This document shows positions 30,097-38,797 of a stretch of DNA of 64,000 nucleotides, in pieces (position 1 is the stretch's first letter; each line of letters begins with the position of its first letter). Origin of the DNA: a virus; IMG/VR virus record IMGVR_UViG_3300025117_000601, positions 1-64,000 of that record. One strand, given 5' to 3'. The position numbers and the translations under genes were made by a program. The notes under the pieces were generated by a model. The model had not been told where the DNA came from, did not search any database, and was given only the letters and a program-made list of their open reading frames with translations.

Positions 30097-30211
30097 TGCC
30101 ACTCCCCCATAAATAAAGACTGTGTACCCAGACAACGGTACGAGTAAAGGCGACAGCGGGGGACGCAAGTGACACGACCCTTAGTGGCAAATTAAAACTG
30201 TCGCCTCTTTT
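30097..30211 (+). ncRNA. Candidate structured RNA with interleaved inverted repeats
   Basis: Four exact pairings fill the 139-base gap: TGCCACT (30097) with AGTGGCA (30183); CCCCC (30104) with GGGGG (30158); GTACC (30124) with GGTAC (30137); AGGCGACAG (30148) with CTGTCGCCT (30198), then a T-rich tract. The first and last pairings cross, so they form a pseudoknot or are mutually exclusive, as in an attenuator or riboswitch. No match to a known class was recognised. Confidence 0.5.
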
Positions 30212-30233
30212 ATTAAATTATTACCTTATAGTT

Positions 30234-30440
30234 ATGCCTATTAAATATACAAAAACAGAAGCCAAAAATAAATCTCTACTATGTGGAATTGAGATGATTG
30301 GAGATTATTTTTTAGGTAACACTAAAACAGACTTTAAATGTTCAAAATGCGGGAAGATATTCAAAACGAGACCTAATAGTGTTTGGCAGGGGAAAGTATT
30401 ATCATGTGGACATTGTAATGATCCACAAACTTATTATTGA
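30234..30440 (+). pseudogene. N-terminal remnant of HNH homing endonuclease
   Basis: 68 residues with E-A-K-N-K-S-L-L-C-G-I-E-M-I-G-D-Y and F-K-C-S-K-C-G-K-I-F then L-S-C-G-H-C. This is the zinc-binding N-terminal module, closely parallel to the fragment at 39427 and to the zinc-binding domain of the endonuclease at 51832. The catalytic block is missing. Confidence 0.65.
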
Positions 30441-30447
30441 TTTTTTT

Positions 30448-30588
30448 ATCGTTAAAACAAATCAGTATGGACAATTAACTAAAACAATGTTAAATTATCC
30501 AGAAAAATATGAAGAATATATTTGCAATTTTGACCCTCCCAAAATGTATAATGGACAATTAAACGAAAAAATAAAAAATATTGTATAA
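30448..30588 (+). other. Short unassigned open frame after the endonuclease remnant
   Basis: About 46 codons in another frame (K-T-N-Q-Y-G-Q-L-T-K-T-M-L, then N-F-D-P-P-K-M-Y-N-G-Q-L) with no own start or ribosome site. It looks protein-like and may be a decayed tail of the same or a neighbouring mobile endonuclease. Confidence 0.3.
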
Positions 30589-30593
30589 TAAAT

Positions 30594-30878
30594 ATGGCAT
30601 CCATTCGCTTCCTAGTTGATAAACAGGTCAGAATTTTAGAAATGTCGATTAAAAACGGCAGTCTAACTTTAGATGAACGGGTAGCGGCTGTAAGAACCGG
30701 ACAGATTTATCAAATAGATAGTTACGATAATGGTCCAGAAAATACTATAAATGTAGTTTTCGGTCAAAACTCACCATTAAGAGGTATAGTTTTAGGCATT
30801 TCTAAAGCGGATATAACATTAAATCCAGACGTTCAACCTGAACTAGCACAAAATCAAGGTGGATGTAAATCTTGCTAA
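30594..30878 (+). CDS. Small hypothetical protein (94 aa)
   Basis: ATG 30594. Mixed beta/alpha with a C-terminal C-K-S-C. No ribosome site of note and no recognised family. First intact gene after the endonuclease remnant. Confidence 0.5.
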   Translation: MASIRFLVDKQVRILEMSIKNGSLTLDERVAAVRTGQIYQIDSYDNGPENTINVVFGQNSPLRGIVLGISKADITLNPDVQPELAQNQGGCKSC

Positions 30879-30901
30879 CCAATAATAGAGGTATTATATA
30901 G

Positions 30902-31267
30902 ATGAATCACATCAGATTATTAACAAATGCCGTAATTCATGCCCAGTACAAAACGGGCGATAAACACTTGAAGGTTCCCTCTGGTAGATTTCTCCCTGTA
31001 CAAAAACTAGTCGAAAATCCCGATAACACGGTTACGGCATACTTACAAGATGGGGGAATCGTGCATTCTTTAGATAAGTCTTGTTTTTCCGTTCAAGGAC
31101 AATTAGTATATGAGAAAGCGACAACCCATGAAGGGGCACAACGGGAACCGCCAACTCCAGTTCTTACCCACAACGAACCCGCCCTCTCTATTCCGGATGA
31201 ATTACCCGCCCCCTTTTCTCCCGCCTTATCAGATGAAGATTTTGAACAAACTGTAGATGATGAATAA
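30902..31267 (+). CDS. Hypothetical protein (121 aa) with Pro/Glu-rich tail
   Basis: The N-terminal 65 residues are beta-rich, the C-terminal half Pro/Glu/Asp-rich and probably disordered. Preceded by AGAGG. No recognised family. Confidence 0.5.
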   Translation: MNHIRLLTNAVIHAQYKTGDKHLKVPSGRFLPVQKLVENPDNTVTAYLQDGGIVHSLDKSCFSVQGQLVYEKATTHEGAQREPPTPVLTHNEPALSIPDELPAPFSPALSDEDFEQTVDDE

Positions 31268-31285
31268 AGGCTAGGAGTATCTAAA

Positions 31286-31537
31286 GTGGAATCTTTGGGG
31301 TGGATAGGATCAGTTTTGTTGGGTATATGCGGGATTTTTCAACTATGGCGGATACACACAACCAAGAGTGCGTCAGACCTATCTTATCTTTTCCTGCTAT
31401 CATGGCTTTTGGGTGAAGTTTTTCTATTTTGGTATGTCATATCTATGCAGGAAGTTAGTATATCGCTATTATTCAACTATTCATTTAATATAGTGATAGT
31501 AATACTCTTAATTATGGGAAGAATAATATATGAATGA
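31286..31537 (+). CDS. PQ-loop / SemiSWEET-like membrane protein
   Basis: GTG start. Three transmembrane helices in 83 residues, the size of a SemiSWEET protomer. Signature G-I-F-Q-L-W-R-I-H-T-T-K-S-A-S-D-L-S followed by W-L-L-G-E-V-F-L-F-W-Y, with F-Q where PQ is usual. Would dimerise to move small sugars or similar solutes across the host membrane. Unusual in a phage. Confidence 0.72.
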   Translation: MESLGWIGSVLLGICGIFQLWRIHTTKSASDLSYLFLLSWLLGEVFLFWYVISMQEVSISLLFNYSFNIVIVILLIMGRIIYE

Positions 31538-31763
31538 TGTACAAGAGACGTTGAGAGCCATTTATGAAAACCCTAAAGAATTAGCCTCTAGGTATGCGGG
31601 CAAAATCAGTGGAAAGCGGGTGCGGCTGTGCAAAAAGTGTAACAATCGGGGATATTTAGAGTTTACCGCGCCCGCTGGAAAGACTATTATAGAACATACT
31701 ATTGTGTGTGAATGCGTGTTGGCCAACATCAAAAGTGAGGCGTTGGAGTGTGGACATGGGTAA
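31530..31763 (+). CDS. Small zinc-finger protein, DnaJ-like CxxC repeats (77 aa)
   Basis: Overlaps the PQ-loop gene by eight bases. C-K-K-C-N-N-R-G-Y and a later C-E-C motif give a DnaJ-type or ribbon zinc site. The N-terminus is helical (Y-E-N-P-K-E-L-A-S-R-Y). Function unknown. Confidence 0.6.
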   Translation: MNDVQETLRAIYENPKELASRYAGKISGKRVRLCKKCNNRGYLEFTAPAGKTIIEHTIVCECVLANIKSEALECGHG

Positions 31764-31890
31764 GACGGTGCGGCGGCGGGATAAGCAAACCCGCAAATTT
31801 CTGAAAGAGCGTAAGTTAAGCAGGAAAAAGCGCAGTGGACAGTTTGAAGATTTATTCGTGAAACACAGGGATAGAAACAATGGTGGATAG
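31756..31890 (+). CDS. Small very basic protein (44 aa)
   Basis: ATG 31756 overlaps the upstream gene. Nearly half the residues are Lys or Arg, suggesting nucleic acid binding. It overlaps the dCMP deaminase start at 31880. No family recognised. Confidence 0.5.
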   Translation: MGKTVRRRDKQTRKFLKERKLSRKKRSGQFEDLFVKHRDRNNGG

Positions 31891-32485
31891 TATACTTTTT
31901 GGAGATTATCTAAGAGAATGGAGAAAATATCTTAGTGAAGAAGAAATTGTAAAATATACACCAGTCCTGAAAGAGTGGTTCGAGCATATACAACCAGTAG
32001 AAAGACCGTCTTGGGATGAATATTTTATGTCGTTGGCGATTTTGGCTAGCTCAAGGTCGATGGATGCCCAAAGCAAATTTGGGTGTGTGCTAGTGAAAGA
32101 TAAGAGAGTTTTAAGTATAGGATATAATTCTTCACCTGGGAAAATGGATGATTCACTACTGCCGAACCTAAGACCAACTAAATATAAATTTATGGTACAC
32201 GCTGAATTAAACGCGCTCAATCTATGTAATAATAGACCAGATGGAGCAACGGCATATGTAACAGGAATTCCCTGCTCTGTTTGTTTGCGTAGCTTATATC
32301 AATCGGGAGTGCGAGAAATAGTTTGTTTGAATGTCCTAGCTAATATGCAGAAGGATGACCCAGAGGAAGAATTAACATTTAATACAATAGTTAAGATGGG
32401 CAAAATGAGCGTTAGATTTATTAGGTTGGATAAAGAGAAGTTATTAGGTGTTTTTACTAATTCTCTAAATAGGTTGGGAGTATAA
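31880..32485 (+). CDS. dcd: dCMP deaminase
   Basis: Zinc cytidine/deoxycytidylate deaminase: H-A-E at 107-109 and P-C-S-V-C at 131-135. Converts dCMP to dUMP for ThyX. A helical extension of about 45 residues precedes the core. 201 aa, within range of phage dCMP deaminases. Symbol given by function; phage T4 uses cd for this activity, so the symbol is tentative. Confidence 0.85.
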   Translation: MVDSILFGDYLREWRKYLSEEEIVKYTPVLKEWFEHIQPVERPSWDEYFMSLAILASSRSMDAQSKFGCVLVKDKRVLSIGYNSSPGKMDDSLLPNLRPTKYKFMVHAELNALNLCNNRPDGATAYVTGIPCSVCLRSLYQSGVREIVCLNVLANMQKDDPEEELTFNTIVKMGKMSVRFIRLDKEKLLGVFTNSLNRLGV

Positions 32486-32486
32486 T

Positions 32487-32684
32487 ATGATTAGTTTTGA
32501 TAATCCCCAGTTCTGCACATACGCCATCTCGCTTTGGGTGCGTGACGCCAACGGTAATGGTATTAGGAAGATCAGTTGTGAGAGCAATTCAGCAGATGAG
32601 ATTTGCGGATTTTTTCAAAAGCATGGCGGCAGCTATTACCGAAAAAGTAAGAAAAAGACTGACAAAAAAATAGAGAATAATTAA
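32487..32684 (+). CDS. Small hypothetical protein (65 aa)
   Basis: ATG one base after the deaminase stop. Beta N-terminus, Lys-rich C-terminal tail (K-S-K-K-K-T-D-K-K). No recognised family; lies between deaminase and RNR. Confidence 0.5.
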   Translation: MISFDNPQFCTYAISLWVRDANGNGIRKISCESNSADEICGFFQKHGGSYYRKSKKKTDKKIENN

Positions 32685-32690
32685 ACAGCA

Positions 32691-34865
32691 ATGTCAATGA
32701 AGGCACTACAAAGCTATACCTATTATTCTAGGTATGCTTGTTATAACAAAGAAAATAAGAGACGGGAAACTTGGTTTGAAGCTGTTGACAGAATGATGGA
32801 TATGCACCTACGAAAGTATCCAATTATAAAGGATGAAATAGAATGGATTAGACCACTAATAAAAGAAAAAAGATTATTGGGATCACAAAGAGCTTTACAA
32901 TACGGCGGTGCGCCAATAGAGAAAAAGAACGCTAGATTATATAATTGCTCCTTTTCATATTGCGATAGACCTAGATTCTTTCAAGAAGCATTATGGATGT
33001 TATTATGTGGCTCTGGTGTCGGATTTTCTGTACAGAAGCACCACATAGATAAACTACCAAAAATTAAAGACCCAGCTACAAACATTGTAGAAACTTTTAT
33101 TATTCCAGACTCTATAGAAGGATGGGCTGATGCTTTAGGTATACTTATTGCCACATATATGGAAAGCAAAGAATATACAGAGTGGTATGGTAAAACCGTA
33201 AAATTTGATTATTCTCAAATACGATCATTAGGGTCTAAGTTATCTTCTGGTGTTGGCAAAGCTCCAGGTCCAGAACCGCTACACAGATCATTAAATAAAA
33301 TACGTGAATTATTAAATAAATGTATTTTGGAAGGACAAAAAAAATTAAAACCCATCAATGCTTACGATATAGTAATGCACTCTGCCGACGCAGTTTTAAG
33401 CGGTGGTGTTCGTAGGTCCGCCACTATTTGTTTATTTAGTATTGACGATCAGGAAATGATGTCGGCAAAAACAGGGAACTGGTTTTATGATAATCCACAA
33501 AGGAGTAGATCGAATAATTCAGTAATGCTATTGAGGCAGAATACTTCTAAAGAGGATTTTTTAAACATTATTGATAAGGTTAGAGAGTTTGGAGAACCAG
33601 GATTTATTTGGGTAGAAGATTTAGAATGCGGATTTAACCCATGCGTCGAGGTTGGGTTATATGCGTATGATAGTGAAAATAGGTCGGGTTGGCAAGTTTG
33701 CAATTTATCTGAGATTAATGGGGGAAAAATAAAGTGCGAAGAAGATTTTGCGTTAGCCGCTAGAGGAGCAGCTATTTTAGGTACTTTACAAGCTGGATAT
33801 ACTAATTTTGAATACCTTGGAAGTATTTCGGAAGAAATAATACGTAGAGAAGCATTATTGGGTGTGTCGATAACTGGTATGATGGATAATCCAGATATTA
33901 TTTTTGACCCAGAAATTCAAAAACGAATGGCTAAATTGGTTGTTAAAACAAATAAGTGGGTGGCAAATAAGATAGGGATAAATCAGGCGGCGAGAACAAC
34001 CTGTATTAAACCGGCGGGATCAACGTCTTGTGTATTGGGAACTTCCAGTGGTATACATCCACATCATGCCAGGCGTTATTTTAGAAGAGTGCAAGCTAAT
34101 GCAATAGAGCCAGTTTTATCTTTTTTTAAGAAATACAATTCCTATGCTGTAAGTAAGAGTGTGTGGTCGGCTAATAACACGGACGAAATTATTACTTTTT
34201 GTATCGAGGTTCCAGATGGAGCAAAAATAAAAAACCAAATTTCTGCTATAGAATTACTGGAATACGTCAAGGAAACACAGAAAAATTGGGTATGCAATGG
34301 AAAAGTTCAAGAACTTTGCGCTAATGAAAATTTATCACATAACGTATCTAATACTATAAATGTAAGAGATGACGAATGGGATATCGTAGCAGATTATATA
34401 TATAAAAATAGAAAGTGGTTTGCTGGAATATCTTTATTGCCATCATCTGGAGACCTTGATTACCCACAAGCGCCAATGGTAAAGGTTAAGCTACCAACAG
34501 AAATTTTGCGAATATATGGGGATTGCGCTTTGGTTGCATCTGGATTAGTGGTTGATGGAATGCACTCGTTTGATAATAATTTATGGGCTGGTTGTGACGC
34601 AATATTAGGATTAGGTAGCGAACAAACCACAGAAGATAAATTAGATTGGATAAGGCGTGTCAAACGGTTTGCAGAAAGATATTTAGGTGGTGACACAAGA
34701 AAGGCAACCTATTTACTAAAAGATGTTAATAATTGGAAAACTTGGATGGATTTAAATAGAGAATACAAGGATGTGCCATATGAAGAATTTATTGAACAAG
34801 AGAATACCGTTGATTTACATGACACAATAGCGTGTGCCAACGGAGCTTGTGAGATACATATATAG
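32691..34865 (+). CDS. nrdJ: Class II (adenosylcobalamin-dependent) ribonucleotide reductase
   Basis: Reduces ribonucleotides to deoxyribonucleotides using a B12 cofactor. Monomeric RTPR-like layout in 724 aa: N-terminal N-C-S with Cys86, N-P-C-V-E at 316-320 with predicted thiyl Cys318, V-C-N-L-S-E with Cys337 (redox partner of Cys86), K-P-A-G-S-T-S (near 443), and C-terminal shuttle cysteines C-x4-C at 715/720. No ribosome site is obvious before ATG 32691 or 32697. Suggests a host able to make or import B12. Confidence 0.93.
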   Translation: MSMKALQSYTYYSRYACYNKENKRRETWFEAVDRMMDMHLRKYPIIKDEIEWIRPLIKEKRLLGSQRALQYGGAPIEKKNARLYNCSFSYCDRPRFFQEALWMLLCGSGVGFSVQKHHIDKLPKIKDPATNIVETFIIPDSIEGWADALGILIATYMESKEYTEWYGKTVKFDYSQIRSLGSKLSSGVGKAPGPEPLHRSLNKIRELLNKCILEGQKKLKPINAYDIVMHSADAVLSGGVRRSATICLFSIDDQEMMSAKTGNWFYDNPQRSRSNNSVMLLRQNTSKEDFLNIIDKVREFGEPGFIWVEDLECGFNPCVEVGLYAYDSENRSGWQVCNLSEINGGKIKCEEDFALAARGAAILGTLQAGYTNFEYLGSISEEIIRREALLGVSITGMMDNPDIIFDPEIQKRMAKLVVKTNKWVANKIGINQAARTTCIKPAGSTSCVLGTSSGIHPHHARRYFRRVQANAIEPVLSFFKKYNSYAVSKSVWSANNTDEIITFCIEVPDGAKIKNQISAIELLEYVKETQKNWVCNGKVQELCANENLSHNVSNTINVRDDEWDIVADYIYKNRKWFAGISLLPSSGDLDYPQAPMVKVKLPTEILRIYGDCALVASGLVVDGMHSFDNNLWAGCDAILGLGSEQTTEDKLDWIRRVKRFAERYLGGDTRKATYLLKDVNNWKTWMDLNREYKDVPYEEFIEQENTVDLHDTIACANGACEIHI

Positions 34866-34876
34866 GATATTATCAT

Positions 34877-35722
34877 TTGTGCACCCTTTACACTGGCAAC
34901 TGCCTAGATATTTTTCCTGCTATACCAGATAAGTCAATAAACGCCGTAATTACGGACCCACCCTATCCTGGCATAGTACGAAAATACGGTTGTATGGACG
35001 AAGCCGAATGGATGGAAATGATGAGGGGGGTAGTCCAACAATGTAGGCGAGTTTTGACCGACAATGGTAGTGCAGTATTCATTTTACAACCAAATCAATC
35101 ACACGTAGGAACAGTCCGAACTTGGCTCTGGGATTTTATGGCGTGGACATCTAGGGAGTGGAACATGGTACAGGATGTATACTGGCACAACCCATCCCCT
35201 TTCCCAACCGTCCATTGTCAACGTAAATACGGTCTAATGAGACAATCTATTAAGGTTTGTGTATGGTTAGGTCCACCAACTTGTTATAGAGATCAAGACG
35301 CCATCCTATTGCCTATTGCTGAAGCCACACTAAACGATAAGAGGGTCAATAATAATAATTTAAAGTATTCTCCCCAAGGCGGAAGTATGAGATATGCCAG
35401 AGGATTAGCCACATGTAAAGAAAGGGGTGGCTCCACACCAATCAATCTATTAACTATTTCTAACTCACAACCGCACCACGAGGGATGTAAAGGTCACGGC
35501 GCAAGTACGCCTCTTAAATTGTGTGAATGGTGGGTGAAATACATAACCAAAAATGAAGATACTGTACTCGACCCATTTTCTGGGAGTGGTAGTGTTGGGG
35601 TTGCCGCCCTAAATTTGGGCAGGAAGTATATAGGTATAGATAGTTGTGTGGAATATACGGAAATAGCGGAAAATAGATTATCACTAACCCTCTTATCTTT
35701 AACTGGTGCCCACCCAAAATAG
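34877..35722 (+). CDS. DNA methyltransferase (DPPY class, N4-C or N6-A)
   Basis: TTG start with AGGAT upstream. Catalytic T-D-P-P-Y-P (about 26-31) precedes the SAM-binding D-P-F-S-G-S-G-S-V-G (about 235-244), the beta-class order. Recognition region between them contains many Asn/Gly. 281 aa. Likely protects phage DNA; target not inferable. Confidence 0.85.
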   Translation: MCTLYTGNCLDIFPAIPDKSINAVITDPPYPGIVRKYGCMDEAEWMEMMRGVVQQCRRVLTDNGSAVFILQPNQSHVGTVRTWLWDFMAWTSREWNMVQDVYWHNPSPFPTVHCQRKYGLMRQSIKVCVWLGPPTCYRDQDAILLPIAEATLNDKRVNNNNLKYSPQGGSMRYARGLATCKERGGSTPINLLTISNSQPHHEGCKGHGASTPLKLCEWWVKYITKNEDTVLDPFSGSGSVGVAALNLGRKYIGIDSCVEYTEIAENRLSLTLLSLTGAHPK

Positions 35723-35738
35723 CAAAACATATCTAGCC

Positions 35739-36149
35739 ATGCCAACCTATTGTTATCAATGTTCGCTATGTGGACACTACCTAGAGGAATTTCAGTGGAT
35801 GTGTGACCCCCCACTTATTTCCTGCCCATCCTGTCAAAAACAATCATTAGAGAGAGTTTTAACTATTCCCTATGTAGCCATTAAAAAGAGTGATGGCGAG
35901 ATTACCATTGGACATTTAGCCAATAGAAATTCTCAAAGATTTTCTGATGACCAGAAAGGCCACTTATTGAATAAAGACAAGTCGGATAAATCTGTCCCCG
36001 ATAGGGAGTTACCAACTGGAATGTCGTGGGCGGAAAAACAAACACTACAACCTACCCTTTTGGACAAATACCAAACGGCTTCGCATAAAGAAATAAATAA
36101 AATGACAGATAAGCAGAAGGATACCTATATTAAGACGGGAAATAAATAG
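35739..36149 (+). CDS. FmdB-type zinc-ribbon protein
   Basis: ATG 35739 begins M-P-T-Y-C-Y-Q-C-S-L-C-G-H, the typical FmdB start, with a second pair C-P-S-C. The rest is a polar helical tail. Such proteins are thought regulatory; role here unknown. Confidence 0.7.
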   Translation: MPTYCYQCSLCGHYLEEFQWMCDPPLISCPSCQKQSLERVLTIPYVAIKKSDGEITIGHLANRNSQRFSDDQKGHLLNKDKSDKSVPDRELPTGMSWAEKQTLQPTLLDKYQTASHKEINKMTDKQKDTYIKTGNK

Positions 36150-36190
36150 ATAGAAACATAACCTTTATCATTAATTTAGGAGGATGTACT

Positions 36191-36580
36191 ATGGACGTTT
36201 CTGAACTATCACTATCAGAGTTGATTTTACTACAAGGTCAAATTGATAATACGATTCAGGTGTTAGTGGCGAATGACGGTCTTGAGGAGGAAATCGAATC
36301 ACTACATGATGGGCTATTAGAAAACCAATACCTAACCATTAAAGTGACCATTCCTGTTGATATTGTGGTATATGATACTAATGGCTGTTGTATTGACATT
36401 GTTGAAGACGTCGAAGTTATGGATAGTGTGATTGAGCAAGCTGAAAAACACAAGGACGTGAAAGCTGCAATTAGAAAAATAGTCCAACAAGAAAGCGGTT
36501 TAGACAAGAGTGTTGCTAAATTGGCTAAAAAGTATAGGGTTAGTGAAGAGTTTATTCTAAACAGAGTATATAGAGAATAA
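36191..36580 (+). CDS. Hypothetical acidic protein (129 aa)
   Basis: Strong AGGAGG upstream. Helical N-terminus (E-L-S-L-S-E-L-I-L-L-Q-G-Q-I), a central beta segment, and a helix-turn-helix-like end (V-A-K-L-A-K-K-Y-R-V-S-E-E-F-I). The last part may bind DNA. No family recognised. Confidence 0.55.
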   Translation: MDVSELSLSELILLQGQIDNTIQVLVANDGLEEEIESLHDGLLENQYLTIKVTIPVDIVVYDTNGCCIDIVEDVEVMDSVIEQAEKHKDVKAAIRKIVQQESGLDKSVAKLAKKYRVSEEFILNRVYRE

Positions 36581-36594
36581 ATGTGAGGTTTTTT

Positions 36595-36786
36595 ATGAAA
36601 TTCATAGTGAATATAGGTATTGCCGCCTACACAGAAACAGAGGGGCGGCACCCAAACTCCGCTAAAATTACGATTCCAGTGTGCGCGGATAAAACTGGTT
36701 TCACTATCGAGGTTGATTGTGGTGAAAAAGACACCGTTTCACAAATCCAAACTTTATTAGAAAAAATGAGGTTAGCCTGTGAATAA
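36595..36786 (+). CDS. Small hypothetical protein (63 aa)
   Basis: ATG 36595, with in-frame GTG 36583 as alternative. Beta-rich, with two cysteines. Overlaps the next gene. Function unknown. Confidence 0.5.
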   Translation: MKFIVNIGIAAYTETEGRHPNSAKITIPVCADKTGFTIEVDCGEKDTVSQIQTLLEKMRLACE

Positions 36787-37087
36787 CAACCGTGGGATTG
36801 GTTGGCAGAGCGCATTTGACGACGTTATATTCGCCGTACAAAATGACGTGCCAGAGCCAGAATTAACCGTAATTAAATGTTCGGCGTGTGGACAAAAATT
36901 AATAGAGTTATTTGTGGTGGGAGACGGTCCCACTTCACAGTTAATCGTGGAATGCCCATTCTGTGGGGACAGGTCTTTTAAAGTTAGTGTACGAGGAGCA
37001 TTCAAGTTTGCCGCTTGCGATAACGTAGAGATTACAAATATTCAGTATGGCGACAGTATAATTTTTAGTACAAAAACATCAAGTTAA
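36779..37087 (+). CDS. Zinc-ribbon protein (102 aa)
   Basis: GTG start. Paired C-S-A-C-G (about 34-38) and C-P-F-C-G (about 59-63) form one zinc ribbon in the middle, flanked by beta strands. Function unknown. Confidence 0.55.
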   Translation: MNNNRGIGWQSAFDDVIFAVQNDVPEPELTVIKCSACGQKLIELFVVGDGPTSQLIVECPFCGDRSFKVSVRGAFKFAACDNVEITNIQYGDSIIFSTKTSS

Positions 37088-37096
37088 GGAGTTATT

Positions 37097-37495
37097 ATGG
37101 GCGAACTAGGTTTACATATTATTGATAGCGGTAAACATAATGGGGAAGTTACACAAGAATTAGTGGGATATTCTCCTGCTCAAATGGTAGGATTACCACC
37201 AGAACGGGTAGACGTTGACGATAGGGGGTGTTTTGCCAAGGAATTGACCACAATGAGTGATGGAGTAGTAAAATCATCGGTCTATTATTTGCGAATGGGA
37301 GTTGGCGGACACTTATTGGACCCTTGGAATATGCTTAATAGTGGTTCTGAGCGTAGTTATGCTAAACATGCAGGAAAGGATAGTGATAAATTTGTTAAGG
37401 TAAATGAGCGGTGTTTTAAGTTTTATATGAGATATTTAACTACTCGTAATAGTGCTAACTACTTAAATGCTGATAGAGAACTATTTACTGGTTAA
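37097..37495 (+). CDS. Hypothetical protein (132 aa)
   Basis: AAGGAG upstream of ATG. Contains V-G-Y-S-P-A-Q-M-V-G and a positively charged C-terminus with several aromatic residues. No family recognised. Confidence 0.55.
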   Translation: MGELGLHIIDSGKHNGEVTQELVGYSPAQMVGLPPERVDVDDRGCFAKELTTMSDGVVKSSVYYLRMGVGGHLLDPWNMLNSGSERSYAKHAGKDSDKFVKVNERCFKFYMRYLTTRNSANYLNADRELFTG

Positions 37496-37532
37496 CCACT
37501 AACATAAGTAATTAACTATAGGAGATATAATA

Positions 37533-38012
37533 ATGCGTAAACTAAGTAAGATCGAACAATTTTGGCTAGATGAAAACACTGGTAAACTAACCGCAGAGGA
37601 AATAGCAGGGGAATTAAAGGGGGTAAGTACAAAGAGTGTGGAAAAGTATTTGGAAAAGTTAGGTTTACAGAATTTGGAGGTCGAGACCCCAACACCTCAA
37701 CCAGTGGTGGTGAAAAACGACCAATTTGACCTATCTCCAGGTGATGAACTTATCATAGAGGATAATTACAAGAATGGTTTGCCGATTCCCACTATTGCCA
37801 AACAAATAAATAAAGCAGAAGAAGCCGTTAAAATGTTTATTGCTAGTAAACTTAGGGGGGCTGGTCGTGAGTTTTATGGGGGAAAAGGACAAATCTCTAA
37901 TCGACGAGTCGCTACCGTGATGACCGAAAGAGGAAGTGAACATTCGGATATAGTGGGAGATAGCGGCGGTCCCCAAAAGACAAGTAATCGTATTCATAAA
38001 ATTAGAGGATAA
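37533..38012 (+). CDS. Putative helix-turn-helix protein (159 aa)
   Basis: AGGAG upstream. Two segments look like tandem HTH modules: L-T-A-E-E-I-A-G-E-L-K-G-V-S-T-K-S-V-E (about 19-37) and P-I-P-T-I-A-K-Q-I-N-K-A-E-E-A-V (about 84-99). A polar Gly-rich tail follows. Probably a DNA-binding protein; target unknown. Confidence 0.5.
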   Translation: MRKLSKIEQFWLDENTGKLTAEEIAGELKGVSTKSVEKYLEKLGLQNLEVETPTPQPVVVKNDQFDLSPGDELIIEDNYKNGLPIPTIAKQINKAEEAVKMFIASKLRGAGREFYGGKGQISNRRVATVMTERGSEHSDIVGDSGGPQKTSNRIHKIRG

Positions 38013-38015
38013 ATT

Positions 38016-38183
38016 ATGCCAGTAGATAACCATTTACCAGTTAATGACGGTACATGGGCACCAACTGTTAATATACCTATACCACCCATTTTTGTGTCCT
38101 ATCCAAGTGAAGAAATCACAAAATTGGACACCATTATTCAATTATTGAACAGGATTATCGAGTTAATGCAAATGGGAAAGTAA
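38016..38183 (+). CDS. Small Pro-rich protein (55 aa)
   Basis: ATG 38016 shortly after the upstream stop. The N-terminal half is Pro-rich, the C-terminal half an amphipathic helix (L-D-T-I-I-Q-L-L-N-R-I-I-E-L). No family recognised. Confidence 0.45.
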   Translation: MPVDNHLPVNDGTWAPTVNIPIPPIFVSYPSEEITKLDTIIQLLNRIIELMQMGK

Positions 38184-38189
38184 TATAAT

Positions 38190-38330
38190 ATGTATAAGAT
38201 TATTGAAATAGTATTACTTATCTTAGCTTGCATATGTACTTTTTTATCTGGCTATATGGGTCATACCAATTTATTTGTGGGCGGTTTAATTTTATCAATT
38301 CCATATATCGTTAATATGAACAATAAATAA
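38190..38330 (+). CDS. Small two-pass membrane protein (46 aa)
   Basis: Two hydrophobic helices (about 4-20 and 28-42) joined by a short loop, a holin-like size and topology, but this is not specific. The final stop overlaps the next ATG. Confidence 0.45.
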   Translation: MYKIIEIVLLILACICTFLSGYMGHTNLFVGGLILSIPYIVNMNNK

Positions 38331-38797
38331 TGATAATATGCACTAATCCAAATGACCCCTTCTTACTAGATAAGGACACCACAATATGGATAGCCACTCT
38401 TTCAGATAACACTCAAATTTTCCAGGATGACAATCGACCAGAGTTAAACGAGCCCTCAGCTTGGCGCAGACTCAAAACCTATTTAGGGCAGGAAGGTTTA
38501 CATATAGTGGGGGTTCACTTTAGGTTTCGCTCACATGTGGTTTCCCTGCCATCATCTCCCCAAAATGAATATTATTGGAGTAAGGGGGTCGGGGCGGCGT
38601 GTGGAGGTCGATCTTCTAACTTCTTTATTTATGGAAGGCGAGAGGGGGACGTACTAATACGCGACTGGTATTCCGTGCCCGCTATTGTACGATCCCCCCA
38701 TCTACAACAAACTAATCCTATTGCCGACTTTATCAATCACCCAAACTACATACCAATAATACCGATAAGGATATCTTTATGCCAGTCAAATCAATGA
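38330..38797 (+). CDS. Hypothetical protein (155 aa)
   Basis: ATG overlaps the previous stop. Beta-rich core with W-I-A-T-L-S-D-N-T-Q-I-F-Q-D-D near the start. Resembles small phage proteins of unknown role; no domain assigned. Confidence 0.5.
   Translation: MIICTNPNDPFLLDKDTTIWIATLSDNTQIFQDDNRPELNEPSAWRRLKTYLGQEGLHIVGVHFRFRSHVVSLPSSPQNEYYWSKGVGAACGGRSSNFFIYGRREGDVLIRDWYSVPAIVRSPHLQQTNPIADFINHPNYIPIIPIRISLCQSNQ

Noticed and set aside
30097-30211. Group I intron, tRNA, cobalamin riboswitch or HDV-like ribozyme for the structured gap
   Set aside because: Conserved core strings of these classes (P7/G site, T-loop, B12 box, catalytic J4/2) were not found, and the flanking gene ends intact.
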